Of a stretch of 64,000 nt of DNA, positions 25,560 to 33,681 are shown one piece after another (the first letter of the stretch is position 1; each line of letters begins with the position of its first letter). The stretch is from Cupriavidus sp. IDO (GTDB lineage: Bacteria; Pseudomonadota; Gammaproteobacteria; Burkholderiales; Burkholderiaceae), in assembly GCF_000812465.1 (NCBI RefSeq), contig NZ_JWMA01000012.1:1-64000 (forward strand), given 5' to 3'. The notes under the pieces are model-generated. The model was not told the DNA's origin, ran no database searches, and was given only the letters and a program-made list of their open reading frames with translations. The position numbers and the translations under genes were made by a program.

Positions 25560-26324
25560 TCAGATCGTGACGCCTCCGTCCACGACCAGCGCCTGGCCGG
25601 TCATGAAGGTGCTGGCGGCGGATGCCAGGTAGACGGCAGCGCCGGCGATTTCCACCGGCTCGCCGATGCGGCGCAGCGGGGCGCCCTGGGTGGACTGCTT
25701 GTAGCGCTCGGGATCTTCCCACAGCGCGCGCGCAAAATCGGTCTTGATCAGGCCCGGTGCGATGCAGTTCACGCGCACGTTGTGCGGCCCGAACTCCACG
25801 GCGAGGTTGCGTGCCAGCTGGAAGTCGGCCGCCTTGGAAACGTTGTACACGCCGATCGTCGGCGAGCCGCGCAGGCCGCCGATAGACGAAACGATGATGA
25901 TCGAACCCTCCCTGCGCTCGATCATCTGCGGCGCCACCATCTGGATCAGCCAATGATTCGAGATCACGTTGTTGTCGAGCACCTTGCGGAACTGGTCGTC
26001 CGATACGCCGCTCATCGGGCCGTAATAGGGGTTCGATGCCGCGTTGCAGACCAGGATGTCGACCTTGCCAAAGGCGCGGTTGGTTTCGTCGACCAGGTGC
26101 TGCAGGTCTTCCTTCGAGGAAATATTGGCCGGCACGGCAATGGCGGTGCCCGCGCCGTGGCGGGCATTGATGGCATCCACCACTTCCTGGCAGGCCTCGG
26201 CTTTGCGCGACGAAATGACCACTTTGGCGCCCTGGACGGCCATCTGCTCGGCGATGGCGCGGCCAATGCCGCGGGATGAGCCGGTAACGACGGCAACCTT
26301 GCCCGTCAGATCGAACAATGACAT
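25560..26324 (-). CDS. Short-chain dehydrogenase/reductase (FabG-like)
   Basis: 254-residue classical SDR. The cofactor-binding VTGSSRGIGRA (residues 13-23), NAASN (94-98, the NAG-like motif), catalytic Ser147 in IVSSIGG and Tyr160-x3-Lys164 (YNVSK) are all present, along with the C-terminal FMTGQALVVDGGVTI. It would reduce or oxidise a hydroxyl/keto group with NAD(P)(H). The ATG at 26324 has GGAGAC upstream; a frame that begins further 5' encodes no SDR sequence. Its position beside an acyl-CoA ligase fits a beta-oxidation-like pathway, but the substrate is unknown. Confidence 0.92.
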   Translation of the reverse strand: MSLFDLTGKVAVVTGSSRGIGRAIAEQMAVQGAKVVISSRKAEACQEVVDAINARHGAGTAIAVPANISSKEDLQHLVDETNRAFGKVDILVCNAASNPYYGPMSGVSDDQFRKVLDNNVISNHWLIQMVAPQMIERREGSIIIVSSIGGLRGSPTIGVYNVSKAADFQLARNLAVEFGPHNVRVNCIAPGLIKTDFARALWEDPERYKQSTQGAPLRRIGEPVEIAGAAVYLASAASTFMTGQALVVDGGVTI

Positions 26325-26558
26325 GGAGTCTCCTGGTGTAGCTTTGGCTGGCGCATGGGCCGCCTGTGTTCCCGGCGTTCTGCCTGGCAGCACGCCTTGG
26401 TGAAGTACCGCCGGAACATTATGGTTGGGCGGTTTCGCCCAGTCCACAGGCAGATACCCCGCGCGCGGCGCATATCAGCAATCTTTCTGCAGGCAATGCG
26501 CGCCGTGCATGGCAGGCATGCTGCACAGCGGAACGGCTACGGGAGAACCCGTAAGAAG

Positions 26559-27416
26559 TCAGCTTCCCGGCGCGGATTGCAGGAGGTTCGGGAGCGCGCC
26601 CGCCAGCGCTGCGCGCAGTGGATCGTCCAGCGTCAGGCCGAAGCGGTTCGAGAGCGCATCGATGACGTCGGCCGGCGTGCCCAGCCGCACCTTGCTCACG
26701 CTGCCGTCCGCGCCACGCTCGGCCAGATCACCATTCAACAGCGTCAGGCGTGCGGCGCCATCGGTGCGCGCGGCCATCAGCCTGCTCACGAAGACGCTGT
26801 CCGGATGCGTCGCGACGTACCAGTTGCGCGAGACGAAATCGATCCATTCCTGCGGCGTCAGGTCGAAGCGATAGACCTTCATCCAGCCGCTTGCGCCGTG
26901 CACCTCCAGGTCAAGGCAGTGAAAGGCGCTGCCGGAGAGCGCAGCCGGGGCGGGGACCAGCCGATAGGAGGACGCGTCGGGAGCAGGGCCCGAAAGCGGT
27001 AGCGCGCGGGGCGGCGTCGGACCGCCAAAACCCACATCGGCGATATAGCTACGGTGCTCGGCTTCCACCCGCAGCAGCATGTGCGAGGGCATGGTCTGCA
27101 CGGCATCCGGCATGCCCCAGCGCACGCGCGCAGCCAGCGGGATGACCGCAAAGCCCAGCGCGGCCAGTGCCGCGGCCAGCAGCGTGTTGAGCTCAAAGCA
27201 GTAGCCGCCGCGCCCGCGCGTCACCAGTTTGTCGAACACAGTGTCCAGATCGATCGCCACCGGGCGACCCAGCAGCGGATCGACGTTCTCGAAGGGAATG
27301 CGGGCAAGCTGGGCCGCGATCACCGTATCGAGCGCCTCCAGCGTTGGCGAGGGCGGAGCATCGATGCCCAGGCGTGCCAGGTAGGCGTCCAGGCGGGGAG
27401 CGTCGAGGATCATCAT
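26559..27416 (-). CDS. nat: Arylamine N-acetyltransferase
   Basis: 285-residue NAT, which transfers acetyl from acetyl-CoA to arylamines and hydrazines. The catalytic triad can be placed: Cys73 in RGRGGYCFELN, His112 in MPSHMLLRVE and Asp127 in YIADVGFGG. PFENVDPLLGRPVAIDLDTV is the conserved N-terminal stretch. The length fits bacterial NATs (~280). The start MMILDAP is at 27416; there is no clear ribosome-binding site. It lies 30 bp after the Crp/Fnr-type regulator on the same strand and is likely in the same transcript. Confidence 0.94.
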   Translation of the reverse strand: MMILDAPRLDAYLARLGIDAPPSPTLEALDTVIAAQLARIPFENVDPLLGRPVAIDLDTVFDKLVTRGRGGYCFELNTLLAAALAALGFAVIPLAARVRWGMPDAVQTMPSHMLLRVEAEHRSYIADVGFGGPTPPRALPLSGPAPDASSYRLVPAPAALSGSAFHCLDLEVHGASGWMKVYRFDLTPQEWIDFVSRNWYVATHPDSVFVSRLMAARTDGAARLTLLNGDLAERGADGSVSKVRLGTPADVIDALSNRFGLTLDDPLRAALAGALPNLLQSAPGS

Positions 27417-27446
27417 CTGTATTGGGATCGGGAGGCGAAAACCGGC

Positions 27447-28160
27447 TCAGTGAAGCGATTCCAGCGCCGGCAGGTCAACCAGGTCGATGCCGCCGTACCG
27501 CAGCCGCAGCAGGCCGCGCGCTTCCAGCTCGCGCAGTGCGTGGTTGACGGTCTGGCGGGACAGGCCGAGCATCTGGGCCAGCTGTTCCTGGGGAATCCGC
27601 ACCGTGCGCACGCCCACGGGACCCTGCTCGGGGAAGTTGCCGTAGCCGTGCGCGATCGCGGCGAGGCGGCGGGCCGTGCGCGCCGCGGGCGGCAGCAGCT
27701 GCGCCTCCTCGACAAAATCGAAAGCCTGCCGGGTCTTGTTGGCCAGCAGCCGGCCGAACTCGCGCCACCATGCCGGCTGCCCGGCCAGCAGATGCTCGAG
27801 CCGGGTGCGCGGCACGTGCAGCAACGTGGTTGCGCTGACCGCGCGCGCGTCGTGCGTGCGCGGCAGCCCGTCGAACAGGCAGATTTCGCCGAACCATGTA
27901 CCGGGCTCCAGCAGGCCGAGCAGGGCGGCCTTGCCGGATTCCCCGCTGGCATCGATCTGCACCGTGCCGCTGACAACGCAATACAGCCCGTCGAACGCGT
28001 CGCCTCGCGCAAAGAGGGTCTCGCCCGTCACCAGACGGCGCAGCGTGCCGTCGGCGAGCAGCGCCTGCTGCAGCGCGTCGGGCAACTGGGCAAACCACGC
28101 CCCCGTGCGGACGGCGCCCAGCGCATCGGTGGGCTTGCCGGGCTGGATTGCGGCACCCAT
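27447..28160 (-). CDS. Crp/Fnr-family transcriptional regulator
   Basis: 237 residues: a cyclic-nucleotide-type sensor domain (~25-150, with ETLFARGDAFDGLYCVVSGT and LLEPGTWFGEICLFDGLPRT) and a C-terminal winged helix (~160-235) with QEQLAQMLGLSRQTVNHALR. It lacks the N-terminal Cys cluster of Fnr. The effector is not evident. It precedes nat on the same strand, so it may regulate that gene or its own. A 16-bp perfect palindrome (ACGGGTTCGAACCCGT) lies 34 bp upstream of its start. Confidence 0.9.
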   Translation of the reverse strand: MGAAIQPGKPTDALGAVRTGAWFAQLPDALQQALLADGTLRRLVTGETLFARGDAFDGLYCVVSGTVQIDASGESGKAALLGLLEPGTWFGEICLFDGLPRTHDARAVSATTLLHVPRTRLEHLLAGQPAWWREFGRLLANKTRQAFDFVEEAQLLPPAARTARRLAAIAHGYGNFPEQGPVGVRTVRIPQEQLAQMLGLSRQTVNHALRELEARGLLRLRYGGIDLVDLPALESLH

Positions 28161-28194
28161 GTCGTCTCCGGTCTACTGTTGCTTGTCTGCGCGG

Positions 28195-28210
28195 ACGGGT
28201 TCGAACCCGT
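28195..28210. promoter_or_regulatory. 16-bp perfect palindrome upstream of the Crp/Fnr regulator
   Basis: ACGGGTTCGAACCCGT is fully self-complementary, with flanking GCGCGGA/TCTGCGC extending the symmetry loosely. It sits in the 186-bp gap between the Crp/Fnr-type gene (minus) and the Mpo1-like gene (plus), where a regulator would act on either promoter. It does not match the TGTGA-N6-TCACA Crp site. Confidence 0.4.
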
Positions 28211-28346
28211 TCTGCGCGGCACCGTGCAGACTGTCAAAAACCGGACAGACTGCGCGGCCCCGCGCCCACTACTATAAATCCACAATGAATCCGGTAGCGA
28301 TGGGCTGAATGCTTGCCTGCGCGCGCCGCAACAAGGAGACGCCCCC

Positions 28347-28844
28347 GTGAAGACCCTGATCGATCACCTGGCGAACTACGCCGCCTACCATCGGGACCCG
28401 CGCAACGTCTTTACCCACTTCATCGGCATCCCGATGATCGTGCTGGCAGTGACCGCGCTGCTGGGCCGCCCCGCCATACCGCTGGGCGATGGCTCGGCCT
28501 ACCTGACGCCGGCGATGCTGGTGTATATCCTGTCGTGCCTGTTCTACCTGCGCCTGTCGCTTGGCTTCGGGATAGCCATGGCCGCGATCCTGGCCGTCTT
28601 TCTCTACGTGGGCGCCCTGATTGCCGCGCTGCCGACCGGCTGGTGGCTGACGGCCGGTGCAGGCCTGTTCGTAGTGGGCTGGGTCATCCAGTTCATCGGC
28701 CACTATTACGAAGGCCGCAAGCCTGCCTTCGTTGACGACCTGGTCGGCCTGCTGGTCGGCCCGCTGTTCCTGGTCGCGGAAACTGCCTTCGCGCTCGGCC
28801 TGGCCCGCGATACACGCGAGGCGATGGGCGCCCACGCGCCCTGA
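28347..28844 (+). CDS. Mpo1-like (DUF962) membrane protein
   Basis: 165 residues with four predicted transmembrane helices and the DUF962/YGL010w signature: HLANYAAYHRDPRNVFTHFI, then GIPMIVLAV, and FIGHYYEGRKPAFVDDLVGL. The yeast member Mpo1 is an Fe2+-dependent dioxygenase that shortens 2-hydroxy fatty acids; the conserved His residues (H20, H32 region, and the IGHYYEG pair) are retained here, so the same reaction is possible. AAGGAG lies upstream of the start. It stands alone; the next gene is convergent. Confidence 0.85.
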   Translation: MKTLIDHLANYAAYHRDPRNVFTHFIGIPMIVLAVTALLGRPAIPLGDGSAYLTPAMLVYILSCLFYLRLSLGFGIAMAAILAVFLYVGALIAALPTGWWLTAGAGLFVVGWVIQFIGHYYEGRKPAFVDDLVGLLVGPLFLVAETAFALGLARDTREAMGAHAP

Positions 28845-28862
28845 AGCGGCGGTAGCGCAGGC

Positions 28863-30191
28863 TCAGGCCATTCCGGCAGGCAGCCGCAGCCGGGCCGAAA
28901 GTCCGCCCTGCGGACTGCCGGCAAGCGTCAGCGCTCCGTCGTACAAAGCGGCAATTTCCGTCACGATGGACAGCCCCAGGCCGCTGCCGGCGGCGGCCTC
29001 GTCGAGCCTGCCAAAGCGCGTGGCGGCCAGCTCGCGAGCCTCGGGCGGCATGCCCGGGCCGTCATCCTCCACCACTACTTCGAGCATGCCACCGTCTTCA
29101 TGCAGGCGGATCCGAACCTGGGAAGTGGCCCACTGGCAGGCATTGTCGAGCAGGTTGCCGAGCATCTCGATCAGGTCCTGCCGGTCTCCGGCGAAGTGAC
29201 CTTCGCCTTCCACAGTCATCTCCAGCGCACGTGCCGCATGCAGGCGGGAGAGGGCGCGCGTCAGTTCCCGCACAGCCGGCCCGGCTTCGATCCGTGCGCC
29301 ACGCGCGGCTGCCGCACCGGCAGCGCGCGCCCGCGCGAGATGGCGATCCACCTGCCTGCGCATTGCTTCCACCTGCCTTGTCACCGCGTCGGCGGTGCCA
29401 CCCGGCAGGCTGCCCGCCTCGTTGGCGATGACCGCCAGCGGCGTCTTGACCGCATGCGCCAGGTCAGCCGCCTGGCGGCGAGAGCGCTCCAGCGCCTCGG
29501 CATTGCGCGCCAGCAGCGCATTGATTTCGCTGACGAGCGGCACGACTTCCGTTGGCCAGCTGCCGCCCAGGCGGCTTTCGCGCCGCGCCTGCATGGCGGA
29601 AAGCGCGCGCCGCAGGCGCGCCAGCGGCGCCAGCCCGAACTTCACCTGTGCGGCAATGGCCAGTAGCAGGCCGGCGCCCAGCGCCGTCAGCGACCATCCG
29701 AGCAACTGGTTGAAGGCGTAGCGCGCGGCGCGCAGCTCGGTCCGGTCCAGCGCGACGGAGAGTTCCACCGGGGTGTCCGAAGATGCCAGCACGAGCTGCC
29801 TCGATACCACCAGCAGCGACTGACGGTTCGGGCCGGGGCGCACGTCGGCCTGGGTGCCGGCTACCTTTTGACCGACGGTAACCGGCATTTCGGTATCCCA
29901 CAGCGAACGCGAACGCAGCAGGGCGCCGGGCGCCCGCGCCTGCCAGTAGGCGCCGGAATAGGGCAGTTCATAGCGGGGATCGGCCGGCGCACGGGTCAGC
30001 AGCAGCTTGCCGTCCGGAGCCCAGTCCAGCGCCGCCGCCAGGCTGGTCAGCTGATGGTCGAGCTGGCGCACGTAAGTGTCGTTGACGTGACGCTCGAACA
30101 GCGTCGACAGCAGCCATCCGCTCGCGCCCAGCGCCGCGGCCAGCCAGATCGCTGCTACGGCAAGCAGCCGCAGTGCGAGGGAATTTCGCAT
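28863..30191 (-). CDS. Sensor histidine kinase (QseC/PhoQ-like)
   Basis: 442 residues. Helix 1 at ~8-30, a periplasmic sensor of ~130 residues, helix 2 at ~165-190, a HAMP-like linker, then HisKA (DLAHAVKTPLAVIANEAG) and HATPase (NLLDNACQWATSQV, DDGPGMPPEA and GSGLGLSIVTEI). The gene starts 3 bp after the response regulator's stop, the tightest spacing in the operon PepSY-regulator-kinase. The pairing with a PepSY protein and the OmpR-type regulator resembles metal- or envelope-stress systems (e.g. PhoPQ/CusRS-like), but the signal is unknown. Confidence 0.93.
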   Translation of the reverse strand: MRNSLALRLLAVAAIWLAAALGASGWLLSTLFERHVNDTYVRQLDHQLTSLAAALDWAPDGKLLLTRAPADPRYELPYSGAYWQARAPGALLRSRSLWDTEMPVTVGQKVAGTQADVRPGPNRQSLLVVSRQLVLASSDTPVELSVALDRTELRAARYAFNQLLGWSLTALGAGLLLAIAAQVKFGLAPLARLRRALSAMQARRESRLGGSWPTEVVPLVSEINALLARNAEALERSRRQAADLAHAVKTPLAVIANEAGSLPGGTADAVTRQVEAMRRQVDRHLARARAAGAAAARGARIEAGPAVRELTRALSRLHAARALEMTVEGEGHFAGDRQDLIEMLGNLLDNACQWATSQVRIRLHEDGGMLEVVVEDDGPGMPPEARELAATRFGRLDEAAAGSGLGLSIVTEIAALYDGALTLAGSPQGGLSARLRLPAGMA

Positions 30192-30193
30192 GG

Positions 30194-30862
30194 CTAGGCG
30201 GCCGGCGGCGGGCGCAGCCGATAGCCCTGTCCGCGCACGGTCTCGATCACGTCCACGCCGAGCTTGCGGCGCAGGCGCCCGACAAAGACCTCGATAGTGT
30301 TGCTGTCCCGGTCGAAATCCTGGGCATAGATGTGCTCTGTCAGCGTGGTCTTGCTGACAATGACGCCGGGATGGTGCATCAGGTAGTCCAGCACCTTGAA
30401 CTCGTGCGCGGTCAGGACCACGGCCGCGCCGTTGACGCTCACCGTGCCGGCGCGCGGATTCATCAGCACCGGCCCGCAGGACAGCTCGGGGGCAGGCATG
30501 CCGTGGCTGCGCCGGATCAGTGCGCGGATGCGCGCCTGCAGCTCCTCCATGCGGAACGGCTTGGCAAGGTAGTCGTCGGCACCGGCATCGATGCCTTCGA
30601 CTTTCTCGGTCCAGCTGTCGCGGGCGGTCAGGATCAGCACCGGCAGGTTGAGCCGCTCCGCGCGCCAGCGGCGCAGGACAGAGAGGCCATCCAGGCGCGG
30701 CAGGCCGAGGTCGAGGATGACGGCATCGTAGGGCTCCTGGCTGCCCAGGTGCCAGGCATCCAGGCCGTCCGCCGCCAGGTCGACGGCGTAGCCTGCTTCG
30801 GCGAGGCTCGCGCGGATCTGCCCCGAAAGGGTCGCTTCGTCTTCTACCAGCAGGATGCGCAT
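30194..30862 (-). CDS. OmpR-family response regulator
   Basis: 222 residues. The receiver domain has MRILLVEDEATL, the phosphoacceptor Asp51 in VILDLGLPRLDG and the switch Lys in DDYLAKPF. The C-terminal winged helix carries VVLTAHEFKVLDYLMHHPGV and NTIEVFVGRLRRKLG. It is encoded between the PepSY protein (28 bp upstream) and the kinase (2-nt gap), so the three form one operon and the regulator should take phosphate from that kinase. Confidence 0.95.
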   Translation of the reverse strand: MRILLVEDEATLSGQIRASLAEAGYAVDLAADGLDAWHLGSQEPYDAVILDLGLPRLDGLSVLRRWRAERLNLPVLILTARDSWTEKVEGIDAGADDYLAKPFRMEELQARIRALIRRSHGMPAPELSCGPVLMNPRAGTVSVNGAAVVLTAHEFKVLDYLMHHPGVIVSKTTLTEHIYAQDFDRDSNTIEVFVGRLRRKLGVDVIETVRGQGYRLRPPPAA

Positions 30863-30890
30863 CGGTTCGCTCCGTGTCCCTTGGTGTCCG

Positions 30891-31250
30891 TCATGGCTTC
30901 TTGCGGGCCTGGTCGAGGTCGCGTCCCTTGGCCTTGATCAGGGCCGCGGTGCGGGCATCGTATTTGAGCTTTGCCACGGAGCCGGTGGGCAGCAGCAGCT
31001 TGACTTCGTACTGCCAGATGCCGTCATCGCGATCCAGTTCGACGCCGATCACGTCGCCGGCGTACTGGCTGGCTACCGTTTCCAGGATGCGCGACAGCGG
31101 CAGGATCTCGCCCGACTGCACCGCGGCGCGTGCGCGGTCGGCATCCTTGTCCGCATGGGCGGGGGTGACGGCAGCCAGCGCCAGCACGATTGCGGCGGGA
31201 ATGAGGGCGACTGCGGGGCGGCGCAGGAAGGCGGGAAGCAAGCGGCTCAT
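30891..31250 (-). CDS. PepSY-domain exported protein
   Basis: 119 residues: signal peptide (AVALIPAAIVLALAAVTPAH) and one PepSY domain (SGEILPLSRILETVASQYAG, then DVIGVELDRDDGIWQYEVKL, and LKYDARTAALIKAKGRDLDQ). PepSY proteins are small periplasmic modulators, often next to two-component systems that sense peptides or metals; here it is the first gene before the response regulator and kinase, and probably acts on that kinase's signal. Confidence 0.88.
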   Translation of the reverse strand: MSRLLPAFLRRPAVALIPAAIVLALAAVTPAHADKDADRARAAVQSGEILPLSRILETVASQYAGDVIGVELDRDDGIWQYEVKLLLPTGSVAKLKYDARTAALIKAKGRDLDQARKKP

Positions 31251-31361
31251 GGCCTGAAGTTTGCATCAGAAACACTGAACGCGGGCTGAACGGGTCGCTC
31301 AGCACGGGTTCACGCCGTGCTTACGACAATGCTTGCCAACGCCATCCTCCGGAGTCCAGAC

Positions 31362-31610
31362 ATGTCGTCCAGCCCCATGCATGCCCCCGTTGTATCCCGC
31401 TTCCCATCGCTGCGCCGCCGCCACCACCGCGTACTCGCACTGGTGATGGGGGCACCGTTCTCCATCCTGTGCGTGGCGAGCGTGTTCTGGATGCAGGTCG
31501 ACCTCCTCGCGCTCTGGCATGAATGGATGCGTGCCGACGCCAGCCCGGCGATGGTCGCGCTCGGTGCGCTGGCAGCGGGTCCGCTGCTGGCATTTTGCCT
31601 CGGCGAGTAG
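31362..31610 (+). CDS. Small membrane protein of unknown function
   Basis: 82 residues with two predicted helices (HRVLALVMGAPFSILCVASV, and VALGALAAGPLLAFCLGE at the C-terminus). A basic N-terminal stretch (RFPSLRRRHHR) would stay in the cytoplasm. CCGGAG lies 7 bases before the ATG. A frame that begins 45 bp earlier is possible but has no ribosome-binding site. No family recognised. It is divergent from the PepSY operon, with 111 bp between starts. Confidence 0.5.
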   Translation: MSSSPMHAPVVSRFPSLRRRHHRVLALVMGAPFSILCVASVFWMQVDLLALWHEWMRADASPAMVALGALAAGPLLAFCLGE

Positions 31611-31783
31611 CTGAATTTCGTACGCGGCGCGAAGGCATTCCGGACGCAAACGGACCGGCTGCGAGATCGCGAAGAACGCGAAAGTGGGGGTACGTAGGCC
31701 CTCAACGCGCTTCCGATGAGGTAAAGCTGCGACAAAACACGGGGTTTTCACGGGGTTTTGCTGTTTGGGCGCATGAAAAACCC

Positions 31784-31810
31784 TTGACTTGTGGTTGTTT
31801 CCGCTATGAT
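31784..31810 (+). promoter_or_regulatory. Probable sigma-70 promoter of the histone-like HU gene
   Basis: TTGACT (31784-31789) and TATGAT (31805-31810) are both near-consensus hexamers, but the spacer is only 15 bases, shorter than the usual 17. The start codon lies 83 bp downstream, leaving a long leader. Immediately upstream, ACGGGGTTTTC is repeated as CACGGGGTTTTG. Confidence 0.45.
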
Positions 31811-31892
31811 TCAGTGGGCGTCGGCATAGACGATCTGCAACGCGATGCGAAGCGATCCGCCGGCTCTTATTGTTCAACTCACGTATATCGAT

Positions 31893-32351
31893 ATGGCGAC
31901 CAAAGCGAAACCGACCGCGAAGACTGCAACCAAGCCCGCTGCCAAGAAGGCCGCGGCAACCAAGGCTCCTGTGAAGGCTGCCGCAAAGAAGGCCGCGCCG
32001 GCCAAGAAGGCTGCTCCGGCTGCCGCGGTGACCCCGCGTCCGCTGAAGGACACCTTCAACAAGTCGAGCCTGGTCGCTCACCTGGTAGCTCAGACCCAGC
32101 TGGAAGCCAAGGCCGTGAAGACGGTGCTGGCCCATCTGGAAAACACCATCGTTAGCGCACTGAACAAGAAGGGCGCTGGCGAATTCACGCTGCCGGGCCT
32201 GCTGAAGGTGACCGCGCAACAAGTTCCGGCCAAGAAGAAGCGCTTCGGCAAGGATCCGTTCACTGGCGAAGAGCGTTGGTTCCCGGCCAAGCCGGCCAGC
32301 GTCAAGGTCAAGGTGCGCCCGCTGAAGAAGCTGAAGGACGCCGCAGCTTAA
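31893..32351 (+). CDS. HU-like histone with Ala/Lys-rich N-terminal tail
   Basis: 152 residues. Residues 1-48 are almost only Ala, Lys, Thr and Pro (TKAKPTAKTATKPAAKKAAA), like the tails of histone H1. Residues ~50-150 form an HU/IHF-type domain (FNKSSLVAHLVAQTQLEAKA, GEFTLPGLLKVTAQQVPAKK and KDPFTGEERWFPAKPASVKV). Known relatives in Bordetella and Ralstonia/Burkholderia condense DNA. The ATG at 31893 is chosen because the tail begins there; no strong ribosome site is seen. A good promoter lies upstream and a strong terminator follows. Confidence 0.9.
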   Translation: MATKAKPTAKTATKPAAKKAAATKAPVKAAAKKAAPAKKAAPAAAVTPRPLKDTFNKSSLVAHLVAQTQLEAKAVKTVLAHLENTIVSALNKKGAGEFTLPGLLKVTAQQVPAKKKRFGKDPFTGEERWFPAKPASVKVKVRPLKKLKDAAA

Positions 32352-32377
32352 TTCGCGACAGCTTGTCAGTACTGAAA

Positions 32378-32407
32378 AAGGAGCCGCCTGCCGGCTCCTT
32401 TTTTTTT
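32378..32407 (+). terminator. Intrinsic terminator of the histone-like HU gene
   Basis: AAGGAGCCG (32378-32386) pairs with CGGCTCCTT (32392-32400) around CCTGC and is followed by T7, with A residues upstream extending the stem. It lies 27 bp past the stop codon. Confidence 0.93.
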
Positions 32408-32483
32408 CGGGCTCCGGAAGCGTCCGAGACGTGTTCCGCGCATTGCCGACGCCGGCGCCAGACCGGCAACAGGAGGAGAAACC

Positions 32484-33443
32484 ATGCCCAGTATCCGATG
32501 CCGCCTGTGGCGGCTGGCCTTGCGGGTGGTCCGGCGCAAGCAGCGCTTTGCCAGCGTGCAGGCGCTGCACGAGGAGATCCGCCGCCGGCGCCTTGCCGGC
32601 CGGGCCCATCCGTCGGCAAGGCTGTGTGCCAGGCATGACATCAATGTCGCCCGGGTCGAGGGGATGGAGGTCTACACGGTGAGCCCCAGAGGCGCGCCGA
32701 ATGCCGGGCGCGCCCGCCACGTGCTCTACCTGCACGGCGGAGGCTACGTGTTCGACATCGTCAGGCAGCACTGGGATTTCATCGGCAAGCTGGTCGATGC
32801 ACTCGGCTGTACGGTGACGGTGCCTATCTATCCGCTGGCGCCGGAGTATTCGTACCGGGAAGTCTTCGGCTGTCTGCAGCCGCTCTATGCGCAATTGCGG
32901 CACCAGGACCCGGGGATGGACCTGACCGTGATGGGCGACTCGGCCGGCGGCGGCATGGCGTTGGCGCTGACGCAGTTGCTGCGCGACAGCGGACAGCCGC
33001 AACCACAGCGGCTGGTGCTGCTGTCACCGTTCCTGGACGCTACCGGTGAGAACCCCGGCATTGACGCACTGGAGCCGCTTGACCTGATGCTGTCGCGACC
33101 GGGCGGCATCGAGTGCGGCCGGGTGTACGCCGGTGGCGACCCGGTTACGCTGGCGCAGGTCAGCCCGATGCGTGGCGATCTGCGCGGGCTGCCGCCTGTC
33201 TCGCTGTTTATCGGCACCCACGACATCCTGCTGCCGGATTGCCGCTTGTTCCGCATGCAGGCGCAGGAACGAGACCTGCCGCTCCAGTACTACGAGTACG
33301 AAGGGATGTTCCACGTCTGGATGCTGCTGCCGATGCCGGAGGCCGATGCGGCCTTTGCGCAAATCGTCAGGGCCGTGCTGGCGGACGAAGCGGGTACGGC
33401 GGGCGAGCGGGCTGTGCCTGAGGCAGTGGCGGACGCGGCATGA
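32484..33443 (+). CDS. Alpha/beta hydrolase, HSL-type esterase/lipase
   Basis: 319-residue hormone-sensitive-lipase family esterase. Oxyanion motif HGGG at residues 84-87 (VLYLHGGGYVFD), nucleophile Ser153 in MGDSAGGGMAL, Asp247 in GTHDILLPD and His277 in GMFHVWMLLP complete the triad. Members hydrolyse short-chain esters; some deacetylate sterols or polymer side chains. No signal peptide is present, and the first 20 residues are basic and arginine-rich. AGGAGG lies upstream. It stands alone after the histone-like gene. Confidence 0.92.
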   Translation: MPSIRCRLWRLALRVVRRKQRFASVQALHEEIRRRRLAGRAHPSARLCARHDINVARVEGMEVYTVSPRGAPNAGRARHVLYLHGGGYVFDIVRQHWDFIGKLVDALGCTVTVPIYPLAPEYSYREVFGCLQPLYAQLRHQDPGMDLTVMGDSAGGGMALALTQLLRDSGQPQPQRLVLLSPFLDATGENPGIDALEPLDLMLSRPGGIECGRVYAGGDPVTLAQVSPMRGDLRGLPPVSLFIGTHDILLPDCRLFRMQAQERDLPLQYYEYEGMFHVWMLLPMPEADAAFAQIVRAVLADEAGTAGERAVPEAVADAA

Positions 33444-33550
33444 ATGCGAGGCACACGCCATGCGGGTAGCGTCCGCGCGCGGAAGCTTGCGGCGATATGG
33501 CAGCGGCTTAATCCACGTCAAATTGCCGGTACCCGCGCCCCCCTAGAATC

Positions 33551-33650
33551 GGCTTCGTCATGGGTGCGGGGGCGCTCCCCGTGACAACCAGCTTCCGGTG
33601 TTCTCCCGGAGGTTCAGCCCGCGGCCAGCAGTGGTCGTGGGCTTTTTCTT
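33551..33650 (+). ncRNA. Candidate small RNA with own promoter and terminator
   Basis: A -10-like TAGAAT (33544-33549) with TTGCCG 15 bases upstream precedes a ~100-base stretch that can form GGGG-gcg-CTCCCC and CCGG-tgttctc-CCGG hairpins and then a strong terminator: AGCCCGCGGCC (33616-33626) pairs with GGTCGTGGGCT (33633-33643, two G-U pairs) and runs into TTTTTCTTT. The gap lies between the convergent esterase and CHMI genes, so the terminator could instead end the esterase mRNA 170 bp downstream of its stop. The small-RNA call is inference. Confidence 0.4.
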
Positions 33651-33681
33651 TGCTGAAACGCCGGCGCGCTGCCAGGAATAT

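Noticed and set aside
28195..28212. GGGTTCGAACCC resembling a tRNA T-arm
   Set aside because: No other tRNA arms are found around it, and the symmetry extends beyond a T-arm.
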